Source: Methyloceanibacter sp. wino2 (GTDB taxonomy: Bacteria; Pseudomonadota; Alphaproteobacteria; Rhizobiales; Methyloligellaceae). From it: a DNA stretch of 64,000 nt. The notes below the pieces were generated by a model that was not told where the DNA came from, did not search any database, and saw nothing but the letters and a program-made list of their open reading frames with translations. A program made the position numbers and the translations under genes. Where the stretch lies: NCBI RefSeq assembly GCF_003071365.1, contig NZ_CP028960.1:1984001-2048000 (forward strand). Direction: 5' to 3'. This document shows positions 25,355-34,472 of this stretch, in pieces. Numbering within the stretch: position 1 is the first letter of the stretch; each line of letters opens with the position of its first letter.

Positions 25355-26075
25355 GGATTTTTGTCTTCGCGTTGGCTTCGGCCAGGAGGCGGTCCGAAGC
25401 AGTCTCGACAGCCTCTTGCAGACGGCTCATGAACTCGGCCTTGGGCAGGCCCGGCGGCAGGGGATCGAGGATCTCCACAATGACGGTGCCCGGCTTCCGC
25501 CGCCAGGTGCGGCGGGGCCAAAATACCCCTGAATTCAAGGCGATGGGGACGCACGGCACGTCCAACGCGTTGTAGAGGAGCACGATCCCCGTATGGTAGG
25601 CGGGCGGGGCGCCTGGCGGACGGCGGGTGCCTTCCGGGAAGATGATGATCTCCCGGCCTTTGGCGATGCGATCCTTGGCATGGCGCAGCATGTTGCGCAG
25701 CGCGGCGGGGCCTTTGTCCCGGTCGACGGGGATCATCCCGAATTTGTAGGAGAACCAACCGTGAAACGGGATCCAGAACAATTCGCGTTTCATCAGAAGC
25801 GCCGGGTCGTGAAAAAGCGGAATGAGCGCGAAAGTTTCCCAGGCCGATTGATGCTTTGACGCGACGAGGAACGGCGGCTCGGGCAGTTTGTCGAGACCCC
25901 GGACTTCGAAATCGAGACCGACGATATGTTTCAGGAGCCAGAGTTCGGTCCGGGCATGGACCTTCAAGGCTGCCATGGACCACCGGCGCGGTGTGAAGAA
26001 GAACGGAAACCCGAACACCACGAACAGCGCGGTCGTGACGTAAAACAGAATTCCGAAAACGACGGAGCGAAACAT
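25350..26075 (-). CDS. plsC: 1-acyl-sn-glycerol-3-phosphate acyltransferase
   Basis: The 241-aa membrane-associated enzyme has an N-terminal hydrophobic helix (about residues 5-28), the acyltransferase block I VASKHQSAWETFA, and block III IIIFPEGTRR (phosphate binding). It acylates lysophosphatidic acid to phosphatidic acid at the inner membrane. Block I is HX4E rather than the textbook HX4D. It starts six bases after the stop of the ydcF-like gene and is the last gene of an ftsE-ftsX-ydcF-plsC operon, a conserved arrangement in Hyphomicrobiales. Confidence 0.92.
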   Translation of the reverse strand: MFRSVVFGILFYVTTALFVVFGFPFFFTPRRWSMAALKVHARTELWLLKHIVGLDFEVRGLDKLPEPPFLVASKHQSAWETFALIPLFHDPALLMKRELFWIPFHGWFSYKFGMIPVDRDKGPAALRNMLRHAKDRIAKGREIIIFPEGTRRPPGAPPAYHTGIVLLYNALDVPCVPIALNSGVFWPRRTWRRKPGTVIVEILDPLPPGLPKAEFMSRLQEAVETASDRLLAEANAKTKIR

Positions 26076-26081
26076 CGAGGC

Positions 26082-26798
26082 CTACGGTTCAGGTTCGTCG
26101 GCCGGCGGCACCGAGGTTCCCGGCAGCGCGACACGGGCGAGGTTGGTCGCCCAAAGCCGGCCGAGAGCCGGCAGATATTTCAGGTACTCCGACAGAAGCA
26201 GCTTGGTCGTACCTGGAAATTCCCACCAGCGTGCCACTTCGACATTGTTGTCCACAACGGGATAGGGAACGAGCACGATTCCCGGCATCGCACGCTCCAG
26301 CTCGGCCAGCGCGCGCGGCATGTGATAGTTGGAGGTGACGACGATCACGGACCCATAGCCGTTCTCCGCCACCCAACGGGCCGTTTGCGTCGCGTTGTCG
26401 ATCGTGTTGAGCGCCGCCTTGTCGATATCGACGCAGCAGTCGAAATAGCGAGTGCCCTCTGGGGTGAGGAGCTTGAGCTGCTCGAGCGTGGTTTCGCGAT
26501 TGACGCCCGTGATCAGCATACGCCGGGCTTTTTTCTTGGCCATCAGCTTCATGGCCTCGTCGATACGGGAGACGCCGCCGGTCAGGACGGTGATTCCGTC
26601 CGTGGCATGCGGGGGATCTTTCGGCTCCCGAGCCAGCCCGTTGGCAAAGACGATGAAGCCGATGATCAGCATGACCAGCAGGAGGATCGTTCCGTCGAAC
26701 ACGAGACGGACGAATCCGAGCGGTCCGCGGAAGCGATGGAAGTGCTTCGGGCGCGGATTGGCATCCTCGCTGCCGTCTATATTGATGGTCTCGTTCAA
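26082..26798 (-). CDS. YdcF/SanA-type DUF218 membrane protein
   Basis: The 238-aa protein has an N-terminal cytoplasmic stretch, one transmembrane helix (about residues 33-53) and a DUF218 domain (ITVLTGGVSRIDEAMKLM, VVTSNYHMPRALAEL). Relatives include ElyC and SanA, envelope-biogenesis factors; the catalytic role, if any, is unknown. It is placed between ftsX and plsC on the same strand, and the plsC start is six bases from its stop. This links it to cell-envelope assembly and division. Confidence 0.87.
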   Translation of the reverse strand: MNETINIDGSEDANPRPKHFHRFRGPLGFVRLVFDGTILLLVMLIIGFIVFANGLAREPKDPPHATDGITVLTGGVSRIDEAMKLMAKKKARRMLITGVNRETTLEQLKLLTPEGTRYFDCCVDIDKAALNTIDNATQTARWVAENGYGSVIVVTSNYHMPRALAELERAMPGIVLVPYPVVDNNVEVARWWEFPGTTKLLLSEYLKYLPALGRLWATNLARVALPGTSVPPADEPEP

Positions 26799-26887
26799 CG
26801 ACTACTCCGGATACGGCATTGCGCCACGCAGCACAGGGCGTTTCTAGACCGGACCGAGCCGATCGGAAACGTCCTGCTCAGTCGCGT

Positions 26888-27886
26888 TCAAGCATAGGTT
26901 TTCAGGACGCGAAAGACCCCAAGCCGGGAAGTGACCATGCAGAGTGCCGCGACGACCACGACAATCAGCGCCAGGAGGAAATATCCGCCGATGTCGAGTT
27001 CGCCGCTTCCTAGCAGGCGGCGGGTTTCCGCTTCGGTAACGGCGCCACCGCCGAGGAGGCTGACGATCAGGGGCATGAGCAGAAAAGTGATGGCCGCGGC
27101 GATCGCGCCGACCAGGCCCGCCCGAACGCCGAGCCCTAGAAAATGCCGCTCGAATTCGCTCGAGATGAAGCGGTCGTTGGCGCCGACGAAATGCAGCACC
27201 TCGATGATCTCGCGATTCGTCGCCATAGCGCTGCGCGTGGCCGAGACGATCACGGCGACGGTGGCGGCCGCGACCAGCGCCAACACCGCGATGCCGCCGA
27301 GCGCCGTGGACCGGGTGATGGTTCTGATTTCCGACTGCCAGCGCCTGTGATCATCGAGGGTGACGCCTTCGAAGTTTTCGCTCAGCGCTTTCTGGATCGC
27401 CCCGATATCGGGCGGGTTCGAGCGATCGATCTCCACCGCGATCAAGCGCGGCACGGGCAGCGCCGAAAGCGCCTCGGTCGACCCGATCCACGGTTCGAGC
27501 AGCTTGGCCGAATCGTCAGCACTCATCGGTTTGACGCGGCTGATGCCCGACTGTTTCGCCAGAAACAGGGAGACCAAGGTCATCTTTTTCTCGATATCCG
27601 TGGTCTCCAGCGGGTTGAGTTCGATGGTGATCTCGCTGGCGATGTCGTCCACCCATGCGCTTGCCGATTGGTGGACCATGTAGACCCCGCCGGCTGTGAG
27701 ACAGGCGAGAAACGTCATGATGGCGATCACCATCGTCAGTGCCCGGCCTGCGACGGAGGCCGGCGGGACGATTTGGGAGGCGGGAGCCTGGAAGCGCTTG
27801 GGAAGACGCGCGGCGAGCCGGGCCGGAAGAATGCCCGCGAGCAGGCTCGTCCAGGGATAGTCCTTGATGTCACTGAGGAACGTCAC
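26888..27886 (-). CDS. ftsX: Cell division ABC transporter permease FtsX
   Basis: The 332-aa protein has the FtsX layout: cytoplasmic N-terminus, first membrane helix (about residues 48-72), a periplasmic domain with VDDIASEITIEL, then three C-terminal helices with NREIIEVLHFVGANDRFISSEF, a typical FtsX cytoplasmic loop. With FtsE it regulates periplasmic peptidoglycan hydrolases at the septum. Start is GTG 27886, 11 bases after the ftsE stop. It is co-transcribed with ftsE upstream and the DUF218 gene downstream. Confidence 0.93.
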   Translation of the reverse strand: MTFLSDIKDYPWTSLLAGILPARLAARLPKRFQAPASQIVPPASVAGRALTMVIAIMTFLACLTAGGVYMVHQSASAWVDDIASEITIELNPLETTDIEKKMTLVSLFLAKQSGISRVKPMSADDSAKLLEPWIGSTEALSALPVPRLIAVEIDRSNPPDIGAIQKALSENFEGVTLDDHRRWQSEIRTITRSTALGGIAVLALVAAATVAVIVSATRSAMATNREIIEVLHFVGANDRFISSEFERHFLGLGVRAGLVGAIAAAITFLLMPLIVSLLGGGAVTEAETRRLLGSGELDIGGYFLLALIVVVVAALCMVTSRLGVFRVLKTYA

Positions 27887-27897
27887 GGAGCGTTCAC

Positions 27898-28575
27898 CTA
27901 CCGGACGCTGAGTTGAGGGGCGCCGACCTGGAGGCGGCCTTCCTGGAGCATCAGTCGCGGGGCCTCGAGCTGCTCCATCAGACCATAGTCGTGCGTTGCA
28001 ATGATTACGGACGTTCCGAGCCGGTTGAGTTCAACGAAAAGACGGAGCAATCGGTTGCCGATCGCCGGATCCACATTGCCGGTCGGCTCGTCGGCCAGCA
28101 GCAATTCGGGGCGGCCGATGACCGCCCGGGCGATCGCCGCGCGCTGTTTTTCCCCGCCCGAGAGAGTTTCCGGGTAGGCGTGGATACGATTTCCGAGGCC
28201 CACCCAATGAAGAAGATCGGTCACGTCGTCGGCATAGTCGCTCTCAGTCTTGCCCATGACGCGGAGCGGTAAGGCTACGTTTTCCCAGGTCGTCAGATGG
28301 TCCAGAAGCCGGAAATCCTGAAAGACAATCCCGATTCGGCGCCGGAGGGCAGCCCGTCCCGCTGGCGCTAGATCGGCTAAATTCTCACCAAAAACAAAGA
28401 TCAAGCCCCGGCTGGGGCGTATCGACATAAAAAGAAGACGCAGCAATGATGTCTTTCCAGCACCGGAAGGCCCTGTCAGAAAGTGAAAGGAGCCTGGGTG
28501 CACGTGAAAGGTGACATCGCGCAAGATTTCCGGTCCGGAGCCATAGCGCAGCCCAACATTGTCAAAGCGGATCAC
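27898..28575 (-). CDS. ftsE: Cell division ATP-binding protein FtsE
   Basis: The 225-aa ATPase has Walker A GPSGAGKTSLL (residues about 36-46), LSGGEKQRAAIARA signature and LLADEPTGNVDP Walker B, characteristic of the FtsE/LolD-like class. It pairs with FtsX. Start is GTG with AAGGAAG four to five bases upstream. It is the first gene of a four-gene operon running to plsC. The zinc-ribbon gene diverges from it across 137 bases. Confidence 0.95.
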   Translation of the reverse strand: MIRFDNVGLRYGSGPEILRDVTFHVHPGSFHFLTGPSGAGKTSLLRLLFMSIRPSRGLIFVFGENLADLAPAGRAALRRRIGIVFQDFRLLDHLTTWENVALPLRVMGKTESDYADDVTDLLHWVGLGNRIHAYPETLSGGEKQRAAIARAVIGRPELLLADEPTGNVDPAIGNRLLRLFVELNRLGTSVIIATHDYGLMEQLEAPRLMLQEGRLQVGAPQLSVR

Positions 28576-28712
28576 CCGACTTCCTTGCGCCTCTTAACAT
28601 TGCGGAATACTGGCACTTTATGCTGAACTCCCCGTCCTGTATCAATGGTATAGGGTAACCAGATGGGGCGTCCCACATATTCATTGTGTAGTGGGCGATT
28701 GCGGCAATCAAA

Positions 28713-29840
28713 ATGGCGACACTAATTATTTGTCCCGCGTGCGGAACGCGTTACCAGATCAAGGCGGCCTTCCCGCCAGAAGGCCGGAAGGTCCGCTGCG
28801 CAAAATGTAGTCACGTCTGGCAGGCGCAGCCTGCGGAGGCGGAAGCCGCAGCGCCGCAGCCGGCAGCCGCGCCGCAGCCAGCGGCCGCGCCTCAGCGCCC
28901 AGCGCCACAGCCTGCGCCTGCGCCGCAGGCCCCACCGCCGCCGCCTCCGGGCGCCGCCGCGCCGCCGCCGCCTCAGGCCGCGCCTTCGCCCCGGCCCGCG
29001 CCCCCGAGTGCGCCAATGCCCCCGCAGGCGCCTCCCCAGGCTGCGCCGCCGCCGGCTCCGCCGAGCGCGCCCTCTGGATATGCGCCGCCCCCAGGACCCG
29101 GCCCCGCCGCACCCCCGTCGCCGCCCGAGCCGGAAGCCGGATCAAAGGGCGGCCTGTTCGGTAAGCTGATGGGCAAGTCCAAGCCTGAGCCTGCCGCGCC
29201 GCCGCCTGAGATGGCGCCGCCGCCCGACATGGCTCCGCCGCCGGGCGAGATGCCGCCTCCGGGTGCCGCGTCAGGGCCGGCGGATGCCGCGTTCGACGCA
29301 TCCTTCCCGGGGATCGATGACGACCCCTCGGCGGCGGATGCGAATCTGGCCGCAGAGGCCTTCGGCGAATCGCTTGCCACCGCGAGCGCGGAGCCGGAGA
29401 AGAAGAAGCCGCCTGTCGTGGCGATCGGCTGGGGCATCCTCGGCATCATCGTCCTGGGCGTGCTTGGCCTGTTCTTCCTTGCGCCGCAGACCACGGTCTC
29501 GATTCTTCCCGGCGCCTCTCATCTGTACTCGGCGCTCGGCATGCAGGCCGGAGCGCAAGGCCTTCAGTTCGAGGGTGTGCGCTACGGCTGGACCAATGCT
29601 GGCGGGCAGAACGTACTCGAGGTGCAGGGCAGCGTGCGCAACACCAGCTCAGGGGCGATGAGCGTGCCGACGGTGATCATCGTTCTCCGCGACGAAAACG
29701 GAGAGGAGATCTCCGAGTGGACCACCGAGGTCGGCGCAGCCGAGCTCGGGCCCGATGAGGACGCACCGTTCCTGAAGCAGATTCCGGCGCCGCCCAGCAA
29801 TGTGCGCAGCCTGAAAGTGCGCTTCGCGAAGGCGGGCTAG
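28713..29840 (+). CDS. Zinc-ribbon, proline-rich membrane protein (MJ0042 / DUF3426 type)
   Basis: The 375-aa protein has an N-terminal MJ0042 zinc ribbon (CPACGTRYQI and VRCAKCSHVW; two CxxC knuckles, residues 7-36), a long Pro/Ala low-complexity stretch (about residues 45-195), a transmembrane helix (about 232-255, GWGILGIIVLGVLGLFFLA) and a C-terminal DUF3426-like periplasmic domain. It is a common neighbour of ftsE in Hyphomicrobiales. The function is unknown; the layout suggests a sensor or scaffold with a cytoplasmic zinc finger. Confidence 0.87.
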   Translation: MATLIICPACGTRYQIKAAFPPEGRKVRCAKCSHVWQAQPAEAEAAAPQPAAAPQPAAAPQRPAPQPAPAPQAPPPPPPGAAAPPPPQAAPSPRPAPPSAPMPPQAPPQAAPPPAPPSAPSGYAPPPGPGPAAPPSPPEPEAGSKGGLFGKLMGKSKPEPAAPPPEMAPPPDMAPPPGEMPPPGAASGPADAAFDASFPGIDDDPSAADANLAAEAFGESLATASAEPEKKKPPVVAIGWGILGIIVLGVLGLFFLAPQTTVSILPGASHLYSALGMQAGAQGLQFEGVRYGWTNAGGQNVLEVQGSVRNTSSGAMSVPTVIIVLRDENGEEISEWTTEVGAAELGPDEDAPFLKQIPAPPSNVRSLKVRFAKAG

Positions 29841-29891
29841 CAATCGTTCGGCGCGGCCGATGCCGCGCCGTTGAGGCAGGGCAGGTTTGCG

Positions 29892-30437
29892 ATGGCGGAA
29901 CCGCCCGCGTCACACCCGATCGCGATCCTCTACAGCGCGCAGACCATAGCGGCGCGCGTCGATGCGCTGGCGGTCGGAATCGCCGATCGCAAGCTGCACG
30001 CGCCTCTCGTCGTTGCGGTGCTGAAAGGCAGCTTCATCTTCGTCGCCGATCTGATCCGGGCACTTCACGCCCATGGCCTCACGCCTGAGATCGACTTCAT
30101 CTTTCTGGCGAGCTACGGCACCGGCACCGAAGGCCGTGCCGTCGAAATTCTGCGTGACGTGGAATCGGATATCGCGGGCCGCGACGTGGTCATCGTCGAC
30201 GATATCCTGGACTCGGGCCGGACGCTTCTTTTCGCCAAGGAGAGGCTGCGCGCGAAAGGTGCGCGAACCGTGCTGAGCTGCGTTCTCCTCGACAAGAAGG
30301 CCCGCCGGACAGAGATGGTCACCGCGGACTTCACCGGCTTCGAATGTCCCGACCGCTTCGTGGTCGGTTACGGCATGGACCTCGGCAATCGCTACCGCGA
30401 GCTGCCCTTCATCGGCACTATCGAACCGGCCGGCTAG
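29892..30437 (+). CDS. hpt: Hypoxanthine phosphoribosyltransferase
   Basis: The 181-aa enzyme has VVAVLKGSFIFVADL (PPi loop), the PRPP motif DVVIVDDILDSGRTL (residues about 97-111) and CPDRFVVGYGMDLGNRYRELP, the purine-binding hood typical of HPRT. It salvages hypoxanthine and guanine to IMP and GMP. ATG 29892 fits best; TTG 29871 would add seven residues. Its stop overlaps the convergent DUF2333 gene by four bases. Confidence 0.94.
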   Translation: MAEPPASHPIAILYSAQTIAARVDALAVGIADRKLHAPLVVAVLKGSFIFVADLIRALHAHGLTPEIDFIFLASYGTGTEGRAVEILRDVESDIAGRDVVIVDDILDSGRTLLFAKERLRAKGARTVLSCVLLDKKARRTEMVTADFTGFECPDRFVVGYGMDLGNRYRELPFIGTIEPAG

Positions 30438-31540
30438 CGGTCGAGGATTGTGCGGATCTCCACTAGGTTCGCGCGCACCCTCAAAATGTAGAAGCCGAGC
30501 GTTGCCAGATGCGACGGCATGATCCAGCCGGCCTCCGCGCCGTTGGAAATGATGAACGGCGTGATGTTGAGCGAAGCGCGCAACTGCTCTTCCAGCTCAT
30601 CCCAAATGGCTTCCAGGCGCCGCTCCCGGATCACGTCCTCGAAGTCCGCGCGGGCGGCGGTGAGAATGCCGTAGTAGGCGTAAGTCTGTCCGTATGCGAA
30701 CCAGAAGCGATCGTCGGCGCGCGTGTCGAACCAGCCGCTATTGTAGTTCTCGGAGCGCTCGCGCAACACGGCGGAGGTCGCGCCGATGTCTCTGGCGATG
30801 CGGTCGACAAATTCCAACAGGTTGTCGGCCCGCGCATCGAAGACCGCGTCGCATTTCTCGAGCCGGTCGTTGAACTTGCGCAGGTCCTTGATGGCGGAGC
30901 GGTAGAAGCTCGGCGTCGGCGTCTTGGGGCCGAACGGGCTCAGGGAAAAATACCACGTGGATTCGTTGAACTGCAGATCGCCACGCGCTTCCTGCAGGTC
31001 CTTGTCGACCTGCGAGGTGCCACGCACGCGCCCTAAAGCGTCGACCAGTTCCACCGATGTCCGCTGGACGGCCTGATGCGCGCCGCGCTGGAACGCCGCC
31101 TTGTTGTCGAAGAACGGCGTCGCCTCCCATGGGATGCCGAACAGACCCATCTTGTACAGCAGCATCGACGAGATCCAGGCGTTCTCGTTGACGTTGAAGT
31201 CCGTCAGGTTCGCCGTGGCCTCGACGATCATCGAACGCCGACAAGTCTTGTCGTTCGACCGACTGGCCGCCTTGTCGGCTTCGTCCGGGTCACCGCTGAC
31301 AATGCCGCCACTCGGTTCGGGAACGTCGCCCGCTTCCTTCGTGGCGTTGGAATAGGCCTGCGCGTAGTCGGGATCGAATCCGTTCCAGACCTGGGTGGTC
31401 CAGAAGAAATAGCCATAGAACGGCACGAGCACGATGAGGAGGACGATGATCGCTATTTTGAGAATCATGCCGAGGCGCCCGAAGAGACCGCCGAGCCAAA
31501 TGAAGGGCTTCGCAATGAAATTAAGAATGGATTTCAGCAT
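30434..31540 (-). CDS. DUF2333 family membrane-anchored protein
   Basis: The 368-aa protein has an N-terminal transmembrane helix (about residues 24-48, followed by FFWTTQVWNGFDPDYA) and a large periplasmic domain belonging to DUF2333, with CRRSMIVEATANLTDFNVNE and the conserved SLSPFGPKTPTPSFYRS. No function is established. It is transcribed alone between hpt and the TIGR02302 gene, with TIGR02302 reading the same way but ending 98 bases upstream of its start. Confidence 0.88.
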   Translation of the reverse strand: MLKSILNFIAKPFIWLGGLFGRLGMILKIAIIVLLIVLVPFYGYFFWTTQVWNGFDPDYAQAYSNATKEAGDVPEPSGGIVSGDPDEADKAASRSNDKTCRRSMIVEATANLTDFNVNENAWISSMLLYKMGLFGIPWEATPFFDNKAAFQRGAHQAVQRTSVELVDALGRVRGTSQVDKDLQEARGDLQFNESTWYFSLSPFGPKTPTPSFYRSAIKDLRKFNDRLEKCDAVFDARADNLLEFVDRIARDIGATSAVLRERSENYNSGWFDTRADDRFWFAYGQTYAYYGILTAARADFEDVIRERRLEAIWDELEEQLRASLNITPFIISNGAEAGWIMPSHLATLGFYILRVRANLVEIRTILDR

Positions 31541-31637
31541 GGACGGGCCGTCTCCTGACGCGAAAGGACTGTTGCCCAGACATATAGGGTGAGGGATGGC
31601 AGTTTTCTGACGCCGCCGTCAAAAAAGCGCAGGAAAC

Positions 31638-34358
31638 CTAGAAGGAGCGGATCAAGCGCTCCAGGTAGTCGAGTTCGAGCGTCGAGCGGCTGGGGTCGCC
31701 AATCCGCCGGCGCAATTCGTCCAAGACCTCGCGGGCCTTTTGAATGTCGATCTCGTCGGGAACCGCAACCGACAGCCCAAGGTCCGGCCGGTTCGAGCGG
31801 TCCGGGCGCCCCAGCGGGTCGCGGCCGTTGGAGCCGGGGCCTTGTCCGCCCTCCATCTCGCCTTGCGCCATCATTTGCTGCGCCATGGACTCGGTGCCTT
31901 CGCGCATCCGGTCGAGGGCCAGCGTCTGGTTCTGCGCCGCGCGGTCGTAGTTCTGCTCGGCGATGTCCTGCTCGGCCTGCTCCATTGCATCGCTCGCGCC
32001 TTCGAACTGCTCAGGCGGCTCTCCGCCCGCTTGGCGCATGCGCTCGATCAGCTGGTCCAGCTTCTTGCGCAAGGCCTCCTGCCGCTGCTGCAGGCTGCCT
32101 TGCGAGCCTTGCTGTTGCTGCTGGCCGAGTTGCTCTTCTCCGCCGCCGGGGGCATCGCCTTGGCGTCCCGATTGCCCTTGGGCCCGTGCACCGGCCTGAC
32201 CGCCCTGGGGCATCTGGTCCGACAGCGGCGACATGGCGTCGCCGAAGCCCATGGGCGAGCCGGGCGGGCTGACGTCGAACTGTTGGTTCTGGCTGCGGCC
32301 CTGACCCTGGCCTTCGCGCTGCTTGCGCTTCTCGCCAAACGTCTCGTCGAGCAGTTCCTGCTGGTCCGAGGCGACTTCGTCGAGATCGCGCATCATCTCC
32401 TGCGCCTTTTGCTGCTGCTCGCTCTGCGGTTGGTTGTCCGCTTGCAGCCGGTCGAGGATGTCGTTCAGCTCCGACAGCATCTTCTCGGCCATGTCCTTCG
32501 AGCCCGCTTCCGCGAGGTCCTTGATGCTCTCCAGCATCTTGTCCAGGTCCTGCTCGGAGACGAGATCATCCCGATTGTTCTTGGGCTGACCGGCAATGTC
32601 GGTTTGGTCTTTCTGCTGCGCGGCAAGGGCCTGCAGATAGCGCTGCAGCGCCGCGCGCAATTCCTCGATGCGCTTCTTGATCTCTTCGGCCGGCGCGTTC
32701 TCGCGCAGCGCCTGCATCAGGGCATCCTGTGCGGATTTGAGGTCCCGCTCCGCGGCCGGCAGGTCGCCTTCCTCGATGCGCAGGGCCGTGGACCACAGTT
32801 GATCGACGACTGCCTTCACCGACTCAATCGAGGGATCGTTGTCGAGGCGCCAGAACGCGTTGCGCAACGACAGATAGACGACCGTGTCGTCGGTGGCCTT
32901 CTCGCCGCCGAGCGTCAGCGCGCCCAGCGCGCGGGCGACGCGGGGCGTCTGGCCGGGGTCCATCACCAGGTTGCGGCGTTGCTCGATCACGGCTCTGGCC
33001 AGCGGTTTAGTGAAGCTGCGCGCAGGCAGAATCAGCGGATAGGGGTCGCTCGTGCCGACTTGGTCGGCCTGGTCGCGTGCCGTCAGGGTCATCACGACCT
33101 GAAGCCCGGCCCAGGGATGGGCGGTCAGATCCTGGGTGGCCCGGCCTTCGACCTTTTTCGCGTTGCTGCGCGGCAGCTGGAGCACGATCTTGGGCGGCGC
33201 GAACAGCGGCTCGACTTCGGCGAGGTCTCCCCGCTCTTCGTCGGGGATGTCCCCGGCCATGTCTTCAGCCATGTCGGACATTTCGCTTCCGGCCAGAACG
33301 AACTGAGCCTCGGCACTCGCCACGCCATAGTCGTCGGTCGCGCCGTACTCGACCCGCAGCGCGCCGCGCGGCATCGAGGTAGGCGCGGACAGAAGGCTGA
33401 TCTGGGGCGCGGTGTCCTCGATCATCGAAAGTTGCCATTGTGCGACCGTCGATCCGCCGATGCGGAGATCGGCCGTCACGGGGCTCAAGAGGCCGGCGTG
33501 AAATTCCATCAGGCCCGCGGCCGACCCTTCCTTAGGCTCGACCGTCCGGGTCTCGCCCGTTTCGTCGGCAAGCGTCAGGGTCACGCGATCGCCGTCGGGC
33601 GCATGGGCGCGGACAATGAGTTGGCTGCGCACGGGCACGGACAGGGCCCGGAAGGTCTCCGCTCCCCGGCCCACTTGTTCCGTTCCGTCGGCGAGGACCA
33701 CCGGCGCCATGGCGGTATAGACAGGCGGCGTGATCCACGCATCGAGGCGCACAAGCTGTGTCGACGCGGTGGCTGCCGGAAGGAATGCTGCCTTGATCCG
33801 CGATCCCGCATCACCGCCCGCGGCGAAGAACGACACGACGAGCGCCAGGACGAGCGCCGCGCGGATTGCAAACGGGTCATCGCGATCTGCCCGCGGCTTC
33901 GGCCAGGACGGCTTCAGCCGCGCCACCAGCCGCGCCAGGCGCTTCCGGTGCAACGCCCAAAGCTGAGCCGGCGCCGTACCGGGAGCCGCTTCGAGCGTGT
34001 CTTCGTAGGAGGAGGCGGGCCGGTGCTGAATCCCCGAATCGCGTTCGAGCCGCCGCAGGGCTTCGGCGCGCGTCGGCACGTCGATGCGCCAGAGCGGCAC
34101 CAGCGCGATCACGAACGCGACGAGGAACAGGCCGAGAAGGACCTGATGGGCGAGCGCCGGGAGCAGGCTCCAGCCGTTCAACAAGGAAAAGACGAGGAAG
34201 GCGCAGACCACGACGAAGGGCCAGAGCAGCGCCTCGAACGCGCGCTCGACGAGGAGGGCAAGCCAGCTCAAGCCCACGCGGCGCTCGAAGCGGCGCTTCA
34301 GCGTGTCCGGGGCGGGGGCAGTGGTTGCAGCGTCTTTCGAGCGGGACGGTCTCGCCAT
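31638..34358 (-). CDS. TIGR02302 / DUF4175 large membrane protein
   Basis: The 906-aa protein has two N-terminal transmembrane helices (about residues 33-90) and a third near 168-185, then a beta-rich domain, an ordered stretch of conserved helices, and a long Gln/Glu-rich region (about 630-820) with predicted coiled coil. It ends with DPLGRPDRSNRPDLG and a charged C-terminus. This matches TIGR02302 of Alphaproteobacteria. The function is unknown; it follows lysA and lptM on the same strand in a conserved block, so an envelope role is plausible. Confidence 0.9.
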   Translation of the reverse strand: MARPSRSKDAATTAPAPDTLKRRFERRVGLSWLALLVERAFEALLWPFVVVCAFLVFSLLNGWSLLPALAHQVLLGLFLVAFVIALVPLWRIDVPTRAEALRRLERDSGIQHRPASSYEDTLEAAPGTAPAQLWALHRKRLARLVARLKPSWPKPRADRDDPFAIRAALVLALVVSFFAAGGDAGSRIKAAFLPAATASTQLVRLDAWITPPVYTAMAPVVLADGTEQVGRGAETFRALSVPVRSQLIVRAHAPDGDRVTLTLADETGETRTVEPKEGSAAGLMEFHAGLLSPVTADLRIGGSTVAQWQLSMIEDTAPQISLLSAPTSMPRGALRVEYGATDDYGVASAEAQFVLAGSEMSDMAEDMAGDIPDEERGDLAEVEPLFAPPKIVLQLPRSNAKKVEGRATQDLTAHPWAGLQVVMTLTARDQADQVGTSDPYPLILPARSFTKPLARAVIEQRRNLVMDPGQTPRVARALGALTLGGEKATDDTVVYLSLRNAFWRLDNDPSIESVKAVVDQLWSTALRIEEGDLPAAERDLKSAQDALMQALRENAPAEEIKKRIEELRAALQRYLQALAAQQKDQTDIAGQPKNNRDDLVSEQDLDKMLESIKDLAEAGSKDMAEKMLSELNDILDRLQADNQPQSEQQQKAQEMMRDLDEVASDQQELLDETFGEKRKQREGQGQGRSQNQQFDVSPPGSPMGFGDAMSPLSDQMPQGGQAGARAQGQSGRQGDAPGGGEEQLGQQQQQGSQGSLQQRQEALRKKLDQLIERMRQAGGEPPEQFEGASDAMEQAEQDIAEQNYDRAAQNQTLALDRMREGTESMAQQMMAQGEMEGGQGPGSNGRDPLGRPDRSNRPDLGLSVAVPDEIDIQKAREVLDELRRRIGDPSRSTLELDYLERLIRSF

Positions 34359-34472
34359 GATCCGAAATTTCTAGCACAGACGGGCGCGGAGCCCAGATTA
34401 CATCACGGTAATTTTCCTGGAACTTTCCTTGGGCAAACAGGCGAATTCGGGGCGCGACGGCGCCGATCTCGC

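Noticed and set aside
28840-29290. Repetitive GC-rich segment, possible tandem repeat or CRISPR-like array
   Set aside because: It codes for the Pro/Ala linker of the zinc-ribbon protein in an unbroken frame; repeat units are irregular and there are no spacers.
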